This document shows, piece by piece, positions 34,187-47,100 of a stretch of 64,000 nt of DNA. Numbering within the stretch: position 1 is the first letter of the stretch; each line of letters starts with the position of its first letter. The notes below the pieces were generated by a model. The model was not told the DNA's origin and did not search any database. It saw only the letters and a program-made list of their open reading frames with translations. Source of the stretch: Owenia fusiformis. Lineage: Eukaryota > Annelida > Polychaeta > Sabellida > Oweniidae. Location: NCBI GenBank assembly GCA_903813345.2, contig CAIIXF020000005.1, positions 4,989,375 through 5,053,374 on the forward strand, written 5' to 3'. Both the position numbers and the translations under genes were made by a program.

Positions 34187-34584
34187 AGAGAACATCCAGA
34201 TCTATGGACTTATATCTAATAAAGGATCTATTTAGATGATGCCTCAAACCATCAAGCCATAAAGCTCTAACATGTGTTTAAATTATCCCAAATGATTGCA
34301 AATCGATTGCTTCAATTTGTACAACATTTTCATTAGGTTCTGATAAATCAGGGATCTGCAGAGACATAATGAGACACGACAGGTATAGAAATGAAGACAA
34401 ACATTCTGAAGAGATCATACCATATTGGTCAATGGTGTTATTTTAAATTGTAAACATGATAGACAATGTGAAGTAATCAGGAAATAAGGTTAACAGGCAT
34501 AAAGTTAATACTCCCAACGGTTAGAAAACAAAAGGGTATCAGTTCATTCAAATGCTATGGAGAGATTCCGTGTTATATAACTAT

Positions 34585-34650
34585 GGTGACGTGAACATGG
34601 TGACATGAACATGGTGAGATGAACATGGTGACATGAACATGGTGACGTGA
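34585..34650 (+). repeat. 14-bp tandem repeat (GGTGACATGAACAT), 4.7 copies
   Basis: Successive units GGTGAC[GA]TGAACAT, one of them GGTGAGATGAACAT, end in GGTGACGTGA. TGACGT-type CRE half-sites occur in the first and last units. Function unknown. Confidence 0.95.
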
Positions 34651-36768
34651 CAATGTAAGCAATGAAAACTCATTTGAAAACATTGTGAATGACGAGGATC
34701 TGTTTCTGTGTTAAAATGATGGAAATGGTTACTTCTTATTATGAATTCTAGCATTCAGATTCAAATATTCTTTCACTTGAAATTACTTCAGATTGTATGG
34801 TTAGATAATATCTGTTATTTCAACTTATGAAAAGACTGTTGTTTTGATAATTGTTATATATTACTCATCACCAAATTGTAAATGCTTGGATATTGTAATA
34901 TTTTCAGTTAATTTGAATAATTGTCTCGTGTCATAATCTAATCTAAAACACAAACTGACAGGTTGTTTATGGTACAAAAGATTAATATATGGTAAATCTT
35001 GAATAAACCAAATATACAGAGAAAATAACAATCTTATTTCTTAATCTTATCTTGATTGAAGAAGATACAATATTATGCCCCTGCAATAATGACCTAAAAT
35101 GGGTAGTTTCAAGGTGAAACCAAATCATATTTCCTTCAATACGTAAATATACAAAAGAGTTCCATACTGCATTTGATCCTAAGATCTTTTTGATCCAGGA
35201 AACCCTCACCATAAACAGAATTACAAGGATGATCTATGTAAATACAAGTACAAACTATATACTTTCATTTCAATGTAAGATCAGAAGCACGTAGCCTTGA
35301 CGTGGAGAGATCAGAAAGTTACAGCAATGAACTAAGTTCATCAATGAAATCTAAAAGAGTCACGCTATAATTCTATAGATTACGTCCCAGTTCTAGCATG
35401 CAATACCATTAGAGATTTCACTGATTGGAATAGTAACTGATGAGTATGTATTATTGATAGGATGTGTTCAATTCATCTTAACGCAACATCAGAATTCGGG
35501 TTCCCAATACGAGTTCCAATTCCCTTATATATTGACGATAGTAACCTATTTCTGTTTAAGTGTCCCATTTTCATAACTCTCCAAGGGAAAGTGAATTTTA
35601 TCTACCACGATTTATGTTGATTTCCACATGATTTCTACCAACTGATGCGTATTATGAATATATATTAACATATGGGAGTTGAATGAGGCACAAGAAATAA
35701 AGTACTATAACTTGAAACAAAGCACTTAATTTATCCTAGTAAACCATGGCAATTTCAATCAGCGATTGTTCCTTGTAAGAAAGGAGATGTAAAGGAGTAT
35801 CAGAATACGCTAAAATACTTTTCAATATTCATTATACAGAGTCATTATAAAAGCGATGGAAATCCTTCCCGAAATAAAGTCGTAATTGAAGTTGTACATT
35901 TAGTGGCACAGTGGGAAAGCTACTAGTTCAGAAGATTTGCTAACATGAGGGTTAATAGCACGATGAGCCCTAAGGGATAGCTGTAGACTTTATGACTATT
36001 GGTCAGCTTTATAGGAATGATGTGGACCATAATCAGAAAAGACTCCTGATGGAGATATTATCATCATTACCAAGACATCACATCTAAAAGTAGCACATAT
36101 ATTTACTAACAATGAATAAGTACAAAAGCACAGCAAACATGTGTCATGTACATGAAAATGCATTTATGATTCCATAATGAAATGTCGCTAATTACTAAAT
36201 GAATAGAGAATTGTCTTCAATAAAGAGCTCATTTTCACTTTCTAAATTCCTATAGAAAACCATCAAGTTTATAAGCCAAGCCTTCTCCATCGCTGCGTGC
36301 TGAATGCGGCAAAATGCTATGAGTTCAGGGATACAGCAGAATGTCAAAGAATCAGAAATGAATTTGCGTAATTCAAGTAATTTCTTAGGGATATGAATTT
36401 ACAACTGAATAAGAAGATTGTAGAAAGTGTGCTTAATGCACGACTGCATTGTACCATTATATAGTAAGAAACAATGATGCTTATTACATCTCCTCAACAT
36501 GAAATCATGATAATTCCACATCATCAACTATCCTCTCATCATCAACTCTTCTTAATGAGTTCTAATCGTACAGAGAGACAACCCTTTGCAACAGTCACAA
36601 AATCCATCCCATACTCTATATAAGATTGATAAACTCTGAACTTACCAAGCCAATCACAGTCAGCTGTTGTTCAACCATGCTACTTTGTATTTATATTCTA
36701 AATATAAAAACATTTTATCCAGGGTCTGTTAAGTACTCTCTGAATAGTTGAATTAACCAAAGTATAAA

Positions 36769-36850
36769 ATAAGGCATTAACATACAAAATATAACCACCT
36801 GCCATTTGTTACAGACACCAAACACCATAAAGTTGTCAATATGTCAGAAT
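36769..36850 (+). repeat. Dispersed repeat, copy 2 (pairs with 7021-7110)
   Basis: It contains AAGGCATTAACATACAAAAT, then TGCCATTTGTTACAGACACC, and later AAAGTTG...CAATATGTCA, collinear with the copy near 7021. Confidence 0.6.
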
Positions 36851-39800
36851 TAGTCAGAGGGTCATATACTAACATTAATGAGACTAGCCCAGGGTTACTA
36901 GATCTATTAAATGAGCAGATCTAAGAGAAAAAACAAACGGGGAGAAGTAAATTCAAATGTGAGTTCGATGTAATGGCATCATTACGAAATGTTCAAGGCT
37001 ATAAACACAATTGGTTCACTGGAATTAAAAGAAATAGATCTACTTGACCGAGTTAGCAAACATATCGACCGTGATGTTAGAATTAAAGCTTGTACTGAAA
37101 ATATAGATTCACTCTTACTTATTCTATTATACATGTAAATCAAGCATGAATTGTTTATTCCATTAAGGTTAACTTCTTTACGTGACGTGATGTTTTATAA
37201 ATATCAATTACAATAATTGCTAGAGACATCACATTTTATTTCAAATGTATATTTATTTGTTTTTGCATGATGTTCAGGTAGAGATCTAGTGGCATCCATA
37301 GTAACTTTCCTTAAGAACTAATAACATCTGATATTTGTAAGAGATGCTACTTATTCAGCATGCAAATTGTCTCCCTCTGTGGTCTAGTGGCGCCTAAAAT
37401 GTGACACTTCTACCCTTGGAAGATGTAGTGCCAGATAATGGCATCTTTTTTCCTATTAATAGCTTGTTTTTCAATAGCTGTTGATGCAAATGATGGCTTA
37501 TTTCATGATTGAAGACAAAATGGAAGGATATTAGAAACAGAAAGTCTTGAGTGACAACAATTTCAGACAGTGTCTGTAAAGAAACAATTGGGAAATTAAT
37601 GTTTTGGGGAAATAATGTTCCGGGAAAGAGCAAGTCATTTATTTAAGTCTAATTTTTGTGTCTATTACACGAGGAATGGTTTTCATCTTGGCAGACACAC
37701 ACATCGCCGTTTCAATATTTGGTCCCATTTGCTATTTGTCTTTAATATTTCATATTCTATGTACGTCAAGTGTTCACTAATTGCCCATGTGGATGAATGA
37801 TTCGCAACTCATTTTCTTTCATTTAACCAAACTAAAATAACAACAAGAAAAAATCATAATTATATATTATAAAATAAATAGAACTGAAACTACGGATGAA
37901 TTATAAATCATGTAGCTATGATGAAACGTATAAATGGTAATTCAGGAATTGCATGGCAATCAATGTGTATATGTTCAATGATCATTTCATCTAGATGATT
38001 ACTTGATCCTTTAACATTGCTGACTCACAATAGACCTACATACCAACAAAGGGATTTGTGATAATCACCTGAAGCTTGAACATGCAACCACAAACTACCC
38101 TGAATTCCATCACTAGCTATACCACCCTCTGATTTTCAGGTGATTTTAAGTTTTAATCTTATCGGTCTCAAATGTATCTTTCCTATCCTTCTTATATGGA
38201 ATGTAAACTGAATGAACTTATAGGTTTAAAAAATACAGCATCCCAATTACATATTCTAATAGGGTATAGGCCAGAGATCAAAAAATCTCATGCTGATCAT
38301 CTCGAGCACTCTTTGGTAAAATGGACCTTAAGTAGAAGAGAACCTATATTCTACACACATCCCTACATCAATATATCAGTTAGTAATTACCAAGATTCTG
38401 GCATTGCTGTTATACTTGATCGTAAGTCTTAGAAATTATTAGTTGGCGTAAATATTATTGATATTTCGCAAGCTGATTTCACTTGACATATAAAATGTCC
38501 GCCTCCACCTTTTTCATTATTGTAATTATGCTGATATCAAAAGGAAAAATCATTGCATATGCTGCATCATTTTTTATTGAAGTCAACAGATAACATTGAG
38601 ATAATATTGCTTTACAAAATGAAATCTTTATTCAGTTCCTACGCTTGATGTTGTTAGCGATGTTATTTTTTCCTTGGTAGGCTAAGTATATACAGGGCAA
38701 TTTATCAGTAAAAATCATACTGACTCAAAAATATATCGAAATGCACGATTTTCATCAGAGTATATCGCTCCTTGTAAAATAAAGATGGTAAAAAAGAGCA
38801 TAAGGGGCCGAGTGCCTCTTGAAGCAGCATGAACAATACACAAGCAAACAACATGGTTCAGATACTTTGGAATATTCAGGTGTTCTTGCCAGCCAAAAGT
38901 TGCCTTTATATGCTTTCTCCTTCCCCGAATTTGAAGCTAAAGATATCCCTACAGGAATAGAACTTCATAAGATTTTGATGAGGCCATTGGAGTGTATGAT
39001 ATAGGTCTATATATGAAGGAATTCAACATCTGGCTCAATCTGCCATAATCCCATACACGTAGATATTCTGATACTGGGACAGCGATGTGCTAAGAAACAT
39101 GTTACAATTCCTCGCAAAGAGCACTTCATATTGATTTGAACAATTTCATACATTTTCTAGACCATCAAAACTAGACCATCTGTTTTTGTACATTTACTTG
39201 TAAAATGCCCCAAATATAACCACCGTTTGAACATAATATTCCTGGGCATTTTTTGTTGAAATTCCTGATGAAAAGTGATCTACTTCATTTTATTAATGGG
39301 AGGCTAGCAAAGAATCAATAATTTCACACCAATTCACGACAACAGTGTCCAAGTTGATAGCTTGACTCGATCAGTATCTCTCATCGCTCATTCCTGCTGA
39401 AATATTGTAGCTATGCACCATTGAGTTGACTATTTACTAGGCATATGGAAAACATTATATAAGAACAGGAGATAAACCAAGCACTCAAAAAATCAATATA
39501 TAAATTGCTGAATTGACAGTGAAGTAATCGCATATGTCACTGAGTCGAATGTTCTGCATAATATTCCAACTACTCAAAAATACTATGATGATATGCAGTA
39601 AAGAAAATCTGAAACTTATACTAAAGTTGTAATAAGCTTGTATGTTGTTAATAATTCAAATTGATGATACCAAGGGGAATAAACGCATTGTTTTAGAGAT
39701 AATTACTTGGTATCAACACAGTACATCAAAGTGCCCCAAATGTATAAGACTAGGATCACTGAAAGGAGCAATTAAGTAAGAAACATAAAAGTTGGATTAC

Positions 39801-42800
39801 CTCCCCAACGCTTTCTCAATATTACACATTTTCAAAAAAAGTTCAATAAAATAAAATATATTATTCTTTTCAAAAAACCTATTGAGCTAATTAAAGTTTG
39901 TTGAAATATTCAGATTGAGTAATTTTATTAATATCAAAATTGCTGGAAAAGACTAAAATAAGGATGATATCTAATTTCTAGGGAACTCCCCATGACTGAC
40001 ATGTAATATTTATGGTGTCCATTGATCAAACTACATACTATATTATTGATTCCTATTGTCCCATTGCCATTACATTATACATTAATATTGATTTGTTTTG
40101 TTTAAACATAATGAGGCTGTAAAATAGAGGTTTATATGCTCATAAACCAGGGCTTGTTTTACTACTCAAGTTCCTGGGATGGATTCGTAGTAAAATCAAT
40201 CAAGTAGTTAGAGAATATGAGGTCAATATAGCGATAAATCCATAGACGCGGACAATCGCCCAGAGTGAGCTATTGGAAATATTATTGGCAGCTTTGACAG
40301 CTGGGTGAAATGAAAAATAAATAATAGTGTTCATTATTTGTATCAACAAACGTAGTAATCACCTATCATTACTTCTCTCTTGCCTAATGAAGTTTTATAG
40401 CTCACGCCTTTTAGTGAAAAATAATTTCCACATGCCATATTTTATAAAAAGAGGCACTTCCCTGAGTTACACAAAAAGCAATAGCCAATTTTCAATAGGA
40501 TTTAATATGCCATTTTATAAAAGAGCTCAATTTAGAGGCAAGGATGTGTCACAACCATCAAGATCTAACACCATGGTTGACAGGCAAGAGTTAGTCATAA
40601 GGCTGAGAGCGAGGCATAGTATACCTACGGTAGTGTCCCTTGTTGTGGAACTTGTGTAATATTATACACTGTACACATATTTGTTTTGGAAGAACTCTAC
40701 CAATCAATCAGACAAGGGATAATGGCAACAAGGAAAATATCTTAAAAATCATTAACCTTGCATGTGAATGCTGATTTTTAGCATGATAGAATTTTGCTTG
40801 AAATCGTATTTGGATTATTTGAGTGTGAGAGCCCTATGAAGCCTTGTGGCAACATTTCTTCGAGCAACGTCATGGAACGAATGATCTACCATTGCACGAA
40901 ATGTTAGCCCAATTTGCTTTGCATGAATTTATTCTATTATCGTTTCATTTGTCATTTCACTATCTACTCCTGGAATCCTTTTGTGTTTTCTTGCGTCATA
41001 CCCATTAATCTTAACACCAGAGTAGTCATTATACATATTTACTGGCCACTTGTAAAACAAACAGGCCATGAACATGAATATCATAAGACCATTTCAAGTT
41101 TATCTTTAAATTTTTAGGGAAATACATGTTCTGGGTCCTAATCATCATCAATGAGTCCAGGAACATGGATAGCAAGCAAGATGTACATTTATCTCCAATG
41201 AGTTATATATCACAGAAAGTAACAATAGAAATGTTGATAAGTAGTAAGATAATTGTGAACATTTTTTTTGCCCTGCTTTTTATACTAGATTCCCACTAAT
41301 ATGCTCTCTGCTCAGTAACAATCCAAAAAGATTTTTCAACAAAACATTCCTTTCCAAAGATTTAAATTAAATTTTGAAACAAATTGAGCATGGTGTAAGT
41401 AATATAAGAAAATAACATAGTTTCTCCAACCAATCACATGATGACAGAAAAAAATGTTTTCATATTTCCGCATCAAAAACCAATGTAGTGGTTTACTAAT
41501 CCCTCATCAAGCCCTAAAATCGGATGGAATAACAATCAATACCAAACAAGTCAATGTCCTTTCTTAGTATATACTTTTCCTATATATCTTAAGAAATGCT
41601 CGAACTTTCTTTAACTAAATCGATATCATGGCATTTAAGTTGTCATTTTTATTTCAACGATGTTTTATCATAAAAAGGGCAAATGAAACATCATCCGTTC
41701 AATTAGCAACTTATTTGCGTGTTTCTCTCGATTGATAAATTACACAAACATTTTTCTTAGAAAACCTATTATGGATGCATATCATATAATATATCTTACT
41801 ATACTATCCTGAACGTGGGTTACAACTCGCAATTTTGACATGAAATTATCTGTCGTTTTTATAAATAGGTTCCATCACCTCAATTCGCAGTTAAGGCATA
41901 TATCATCCCCTAGCTTGGCAAGCCTATTAATTATACAACTAGAGATTGCTTAATAAAACAAAACTTAATTTAACTTGGCTTTAATTAGTTTAATTCTTTG
42001 ACATTTACTCATTAATTTGGCTTTTGGTTGTGTGCAATGTTGATCAGTGTTTCTAAAGACTGCATTGTGTGTAAGATTAGAGAGGTTTACTGTGAGTCAG
42101 TCACACCATTGATTGAAGTCATTATAGCAACTCCATCAATCAAGCAGACAGCATTGGTATCTTCAGATGAGATGCCTAGAAGGAGTGAGTTTTTCAAATG
42201 CAATGGAAACTCAAAAAAAAAAAATCGTTCAATTTTCATGACTCTCTTCTTTTTAATAAAAAGTGCTAGATTCACGTAGAGCCATTTTGATTCATACAAT
42301 AAAAAAATTGTGCCCCAATCTATCAGCCTACCACTGAATAAAGAATAGAAAATCGTACAAAGTTAAAATCTGAAAATGGTGTTACGTGCACAATTTATGA
42401 TAGCACAAACCATACCACATATGGCATATATGGCTATTAAACAAAAATGATACCATTACATATTATTGAAAATTGATCAGTTGAACTGCAAATGTTTTGA
42501 CAACAAAATATATGCCAACTAAAATCGTCCTGAAACTGGGAGAAAATTTCGGGGAAAAGTGGTAGGCCCTTATCATCTGTCAATCTATTTATAGCAGAAT
42601 GAACACTCTGTAAACCCATTTCTTGCGAGATAAAGAAAATCAATCACAATCTTTTTTAAATTGGCATAAAATGCAATGATTTGATAAGCCTGTTCGTTAG
42701 ATCAGTTACTCTTTATAACTTTTCCGAGGATTATACCATTCATCATCCAAATCAATTAACAATTAACTCTCATGTGTTCAAAAAATTCTTTACTCCATTG

Positions 42801-43804
42801 GAATTCAATGAAATATAATGACACATGTTCAGATGAGAGGCTATTGGTATTTCATAGGGATGTAAGCATTATGCATGATGCAGAAAAATCCTCTCACGGA
42901 ATTTGACTAATTAATAATAATCCAGATTAATTTTATACTCAGAAATAGATAAGCAGAGAAACAGGTCAAGATTTTATATTTTCTTCAATCTAGATTTTGA
43001 GTATTGACTTTCTTTCATACTAGATTCATAAGGCAGAGATGGTCTGAGTATCAGAATGGATCTCGTAGTATTCATATGCAAAATCTATAAACCTGAACAA
43101 AAATGAAAAAATATTAACATCCAACAATAGAATCAATCCTGTACCTACAAGGCATTCAGAAAAAATCCTATATTTATAATGGTGTAATATTAAACACGAG
43201 TCAAATGTGATTCCAGAAATCTATAGCTACTATATGCAATCCATCTCCAGGACATCCAAGAATGTTCATTGAACCATCAATGGACGACAAACCTTCATAT
43301 AATCAATGAAGAAAATAAAAGCTTCAATTATGACTGGTCACTGGCTAGATGAAGGAAAATCCTCTAATCAAGTTAATTTCTTTTAAGAACGCAAGTTACT
43401 TCAGGCATGTTAATGCAAATCATCTAGACCTTTTTGTCAATAACAGAAAATGGAAAATATCACGAATCTTTCAGTTCTAATCTAGAATATAAGCAATTGT
43501 GATTTGACATATTTATTCTGATCATCTCAACATTGCGATCTTGATAAAACAGATCTTTGCCTTCTCAATGAGTTTCTGATTTCATACACAAGTAAAGGGT
43601 GGGGGATGAAAAATATAAGATAATGTCTGGGATATCCCAGGCAGTTTAGAGACAAGCAAACCACAATGCCTGGTTTCTAATTACCCGATGAGTAGATCTA
43701 ACAAAACAAAAAAATTATTTCAAAGTAGGTGATAATTGAAAATATATATAAATGTAGATATGTAGTGATTCACATAATAGGCAAGAAAAACAGAATAACA
43801 ACTA

Positions 43805-44192
43805 TACTTTGTGTCTACATGTATCACACATGTCTATGTGTAACAACGCTGTGTCTATATGTAACACTCATGTCTATGTGTAACAACTCTTGTGTTTATG
43901 TATAACAATGCTGTGTCTATGTATAACCCACATGCATATCTGTAACACACATGTCTATGTGTAACAACTCTTGTGTTTATGTATAACAATGCTGTGTCTA
44001 TGTATAACCCACATGCATATCTGTAACACACATGTCTATGTGTAACCACTCTGTGTCTTTGTGTAACACAGATGTCAATGTGTAACAACTCTGTGTTTAT
44101 GTGTAACCCACATGTCTATCTGCAACATACATGTCTATGTGTAAAAGCTCTATGTCTATGTGTAACACACATGTCTATGTGTAACATAAATA
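43805..44192 (+). repeat. ~20-bp satellite with an ~81-bp higher-order unit
   Basis: Monomers of 18-21 bases vary around TGTCTATGTGTAACAC[AT]CA. One block of four monomers (from 43871) repeats almost exactly from 43952, giving a spacing of 81. The 77-codon frame on the minus strand is a by-product. Bounds are approximate because edge units are diverged. Confidence 0.9.
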
Positions 44193-47100
44193 TTGAGAAT
44201 TACCAAAGAAATCACCTTATCCTTAAAGGTTTCATCTATGCATGAAGATAAGTCCAGTTATGAATTCTGGGGTACTACCCCTCATTGTGACACATATCCG
44301 GTGAAATATCATTATATGTTGGGCAATGAGTGAGTATTGGTTAATGAAAACACAGAATAATATCCTGCTCTACTATGGCTGATGTGAAAAAGTCAACCCA
44401 TCTTAGTAGTATGTTGAGATCATACACATCAAAATAATTTCATTTTTGCTGTCATAAATCTCATTTGTGAAAGAAATAACATATTTTGAAGATTTGATCT
44501 TGTGTTCATTATAAATATAGTAGGAAGATTTCAAGTCTCGAATTTAAAGTTCAGGAGAGTTCCATTAACTTCTGAAGGTTTGTATTTTGCATTAAAAAGA
44601 AGCAATAATCATTTATTAAATTCATGTATCGATGGCTCATTGAAGAGCATTCTGATTTAAAAACCCAGCTGTTGCGATACAAAATGGGGAGTTTGTGGCG
44701 CAACCATGACCATGCGGTTAAAACGCTCTGTTAAACATTCTGTAGATGCACATAAGCATAGATTTATCAAGATACGATTTGATTATACGTCAAAAAAGGA
44801 GTTCAACTCTAGGCGAATCATTTCCTCTATAAGAATCCAAAATGATAATACTACACTTGAATAAGACTTCCTCTTACTTTGGATAATCTCTCTAATAGCT
44901 TTGAAGAGCAACAATTTGCTCCTCAAATCTCATTAATGGACTTTCAACGCCTTGAAATAAGTCAATTAAAGGCAGGAAAATTACAATATCACACTACTAA
45001 TTATTTCTATAAATATATCCTAAATAAAAAAGAAGTGGAAGTCGTATCCTATGGGATCATTTACGATTGCTTTATAAATGTTTTCCCTTTGTGCTTCTCT
45101 ACAACAAGGACTTTCTGTAAGTTCATTCTCAATTGAACATAGCTCATTTCACTCAAATGTAATCACATACAGGGGTGGAATATTACTGAATGAAAAAACA
45201 TCAGGGGATACTTACTGCTTTATATTAAAAACAAAAATTAAAGGAGTGGATCACTTAAAAAGATAATGCAACAATTTCCTCCAGTTTTCCTTATTGTATT
45301 GATGAAGTAATTTGACATGACTGGTCTAAGGTCTGGATTTATGACTGCTTTATGTTTGAGAATCTGGTTAGATATGATATTGACCACACATTTAAAGGTT
45401 CTGGTCCAGTGCGATTGATTATAATACTCCGATTTAACCAGATCAATGTCCTTATTTGGTAATATCACTTCGATAAATCAAAAACAAAAATGTTTGAGAT
45501 AAAAATTGTATTCTTATATTGTGCTTCATATGATCATAGATTTCTTAATCATCTTGTTTTGTATTTTTCATAATAAGTGGCATTTGTTTGCATTTTGTAT
45601 AAGGTTGTTACGGCAACATGACATAAATTGATGTTATTCTGAGCTGATAATAGAATGAGATGCAACATATGCAATTATATACATGTATGTTCATAGTTTT
45701 TCAACCCAAAGACAAACCACATAAAATTCACAGATAAAGATGGTCTATAATAATTTGGCATCTTGTCTTTATTTAGCATTAAGGGGGTTGATATGTTTTT
45801 CAATTTCCTCCCATCAAGTTTGGTGAATATGCATTAACTGTCTATTAAGAATCGTCTTTTTTATTTCACATTGGTTGAAAAAGCAAAACAATAAATATTT
45901 AGAAGCATTGTATCATAATACTGATTGATCCAACTAAAACAAAAAACATTTGTGTGGTCTCGTATTTCCCATCACCACTTGCATTTTAAATAAATTATTA
46001 TATGATAATGACATTGAGGATAATATACATCTATATATATATGCTTTGATTAACCACATTGCTTTTCACATATATTTGAGATTACAAGCCTTAAATCTAG
46101 ACAAGAGTATCTAACCCCCCCCCCCCCCCTATTTTTACCCAGGAATAAGAAGTAAGATCAAGATGTCTAATTCTGGCCTATTCTTCACTTGATTTATGCA
46201 TATTTTGAGCGATTTCTTTCTCCACATACAATATGTTTTAAGATTCTTTTGATCAACTATTCTCTTTCAATCATACCAAAAAAGAATAATTTAATAGAAT
46301 ACAACAACAAAATGAGCTAAAAAGAACATAATAAAACTAGAAAGCACTATGTTCATCGTAACAACGTAAATCTAAGGCGGATAGAATCTATCAAAGATGA
46401 TTTATACGAACGGAAGGGAGTGAAGATAATCACCACATCTACCTGGGCCAATCATTATTGTCTTTGAAGTATCGGCTGCACAAGAAGTCTAGCAAAGCTA
46501 GAAGATTGAAACTCTACAGCTTGGGAATTAATAAAAAGAAATTATTAAAAATTACATTTCACTTTTTTCATAATATTACTAGTTTGATCTGGAAAATTAA
46601 ATTTTACTTATTAATTTTGGGTGGTATTAATGAAGATATGTCAAACACTTAACTCATACAATTCATGTTTGTTCTTGTAAAAAAAATGTTTGTTCTTATA
46701 TTGTGTTACATAGAAACCTTGGAACTATTTTTGAACAACAAATTCAAATCCAGGAATGCAAATATCTGTAACAACAAAACCATTTGCTAGCCACATGTAT
46801 TACTTATCACCAAGGTCTTTATCATAAGAAAATATCTTTCAAAAAGCACATAAATACAACCCCTCCAACATAAATTCAAACAACATTACATCGATCTTAC
46901 ATGTTGCTATTGGAATATTGAAGAAACTATCAGAAAACTCTTGAATGTTGTTTGCATAGCCCTGATGTGATCTTATAATGTATCTTTTTACCTGTATTGA
47001 TTACATATATATCTCCAGGTGTGTGAGACATTAGAATAACCCCCAGGATCATTTGAGGCGGGTGGGGTTACCAACCCCTATATCTTCGAGAGAAATCCTA

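Larger units (their letters stand above)
34187..43804. other. Long AT-rich stretch, nothing coding recognised
   Basis: About 9.6 kb without a recognisable gene. It holds a 14-bp tandem repeat (34585-34650), the second copy of a dispersed repeat (36769) and a tRNA-Glu-like 5' half near 37371. Splice-donor-like sites such as TTGGCTTG|GTAAGT (minus, near 36640) follow short frames but are the wrong phase for CPEB. The 110-codon frame at 40327-40659 resembles nothing I know. Confidence 0.6.

Noticed and set aside
36640-36690. Possible CPEB first exon MVEQQLTVIGL before a GTAAGT donor (minus)
   Set aside because: Ends in phase 0 and cannot join the phase-1 CPEB exons.
40327-40659. 110-codon plus-strand frame
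   Set aside because: No domain, no splice or promoter context, size within chance for this AT content.
43855-44088. 77-codon minus-strand frame rich in HRHVCYRYACG
   Set aside because: By-product of the ~20-bp satellite.
44690-44730. tRNA-derived SINE head (GTGGCGCAACC...GCGGTTAAAACG)
   Set aside because: No B box or SINE body follows; similarity too weak.
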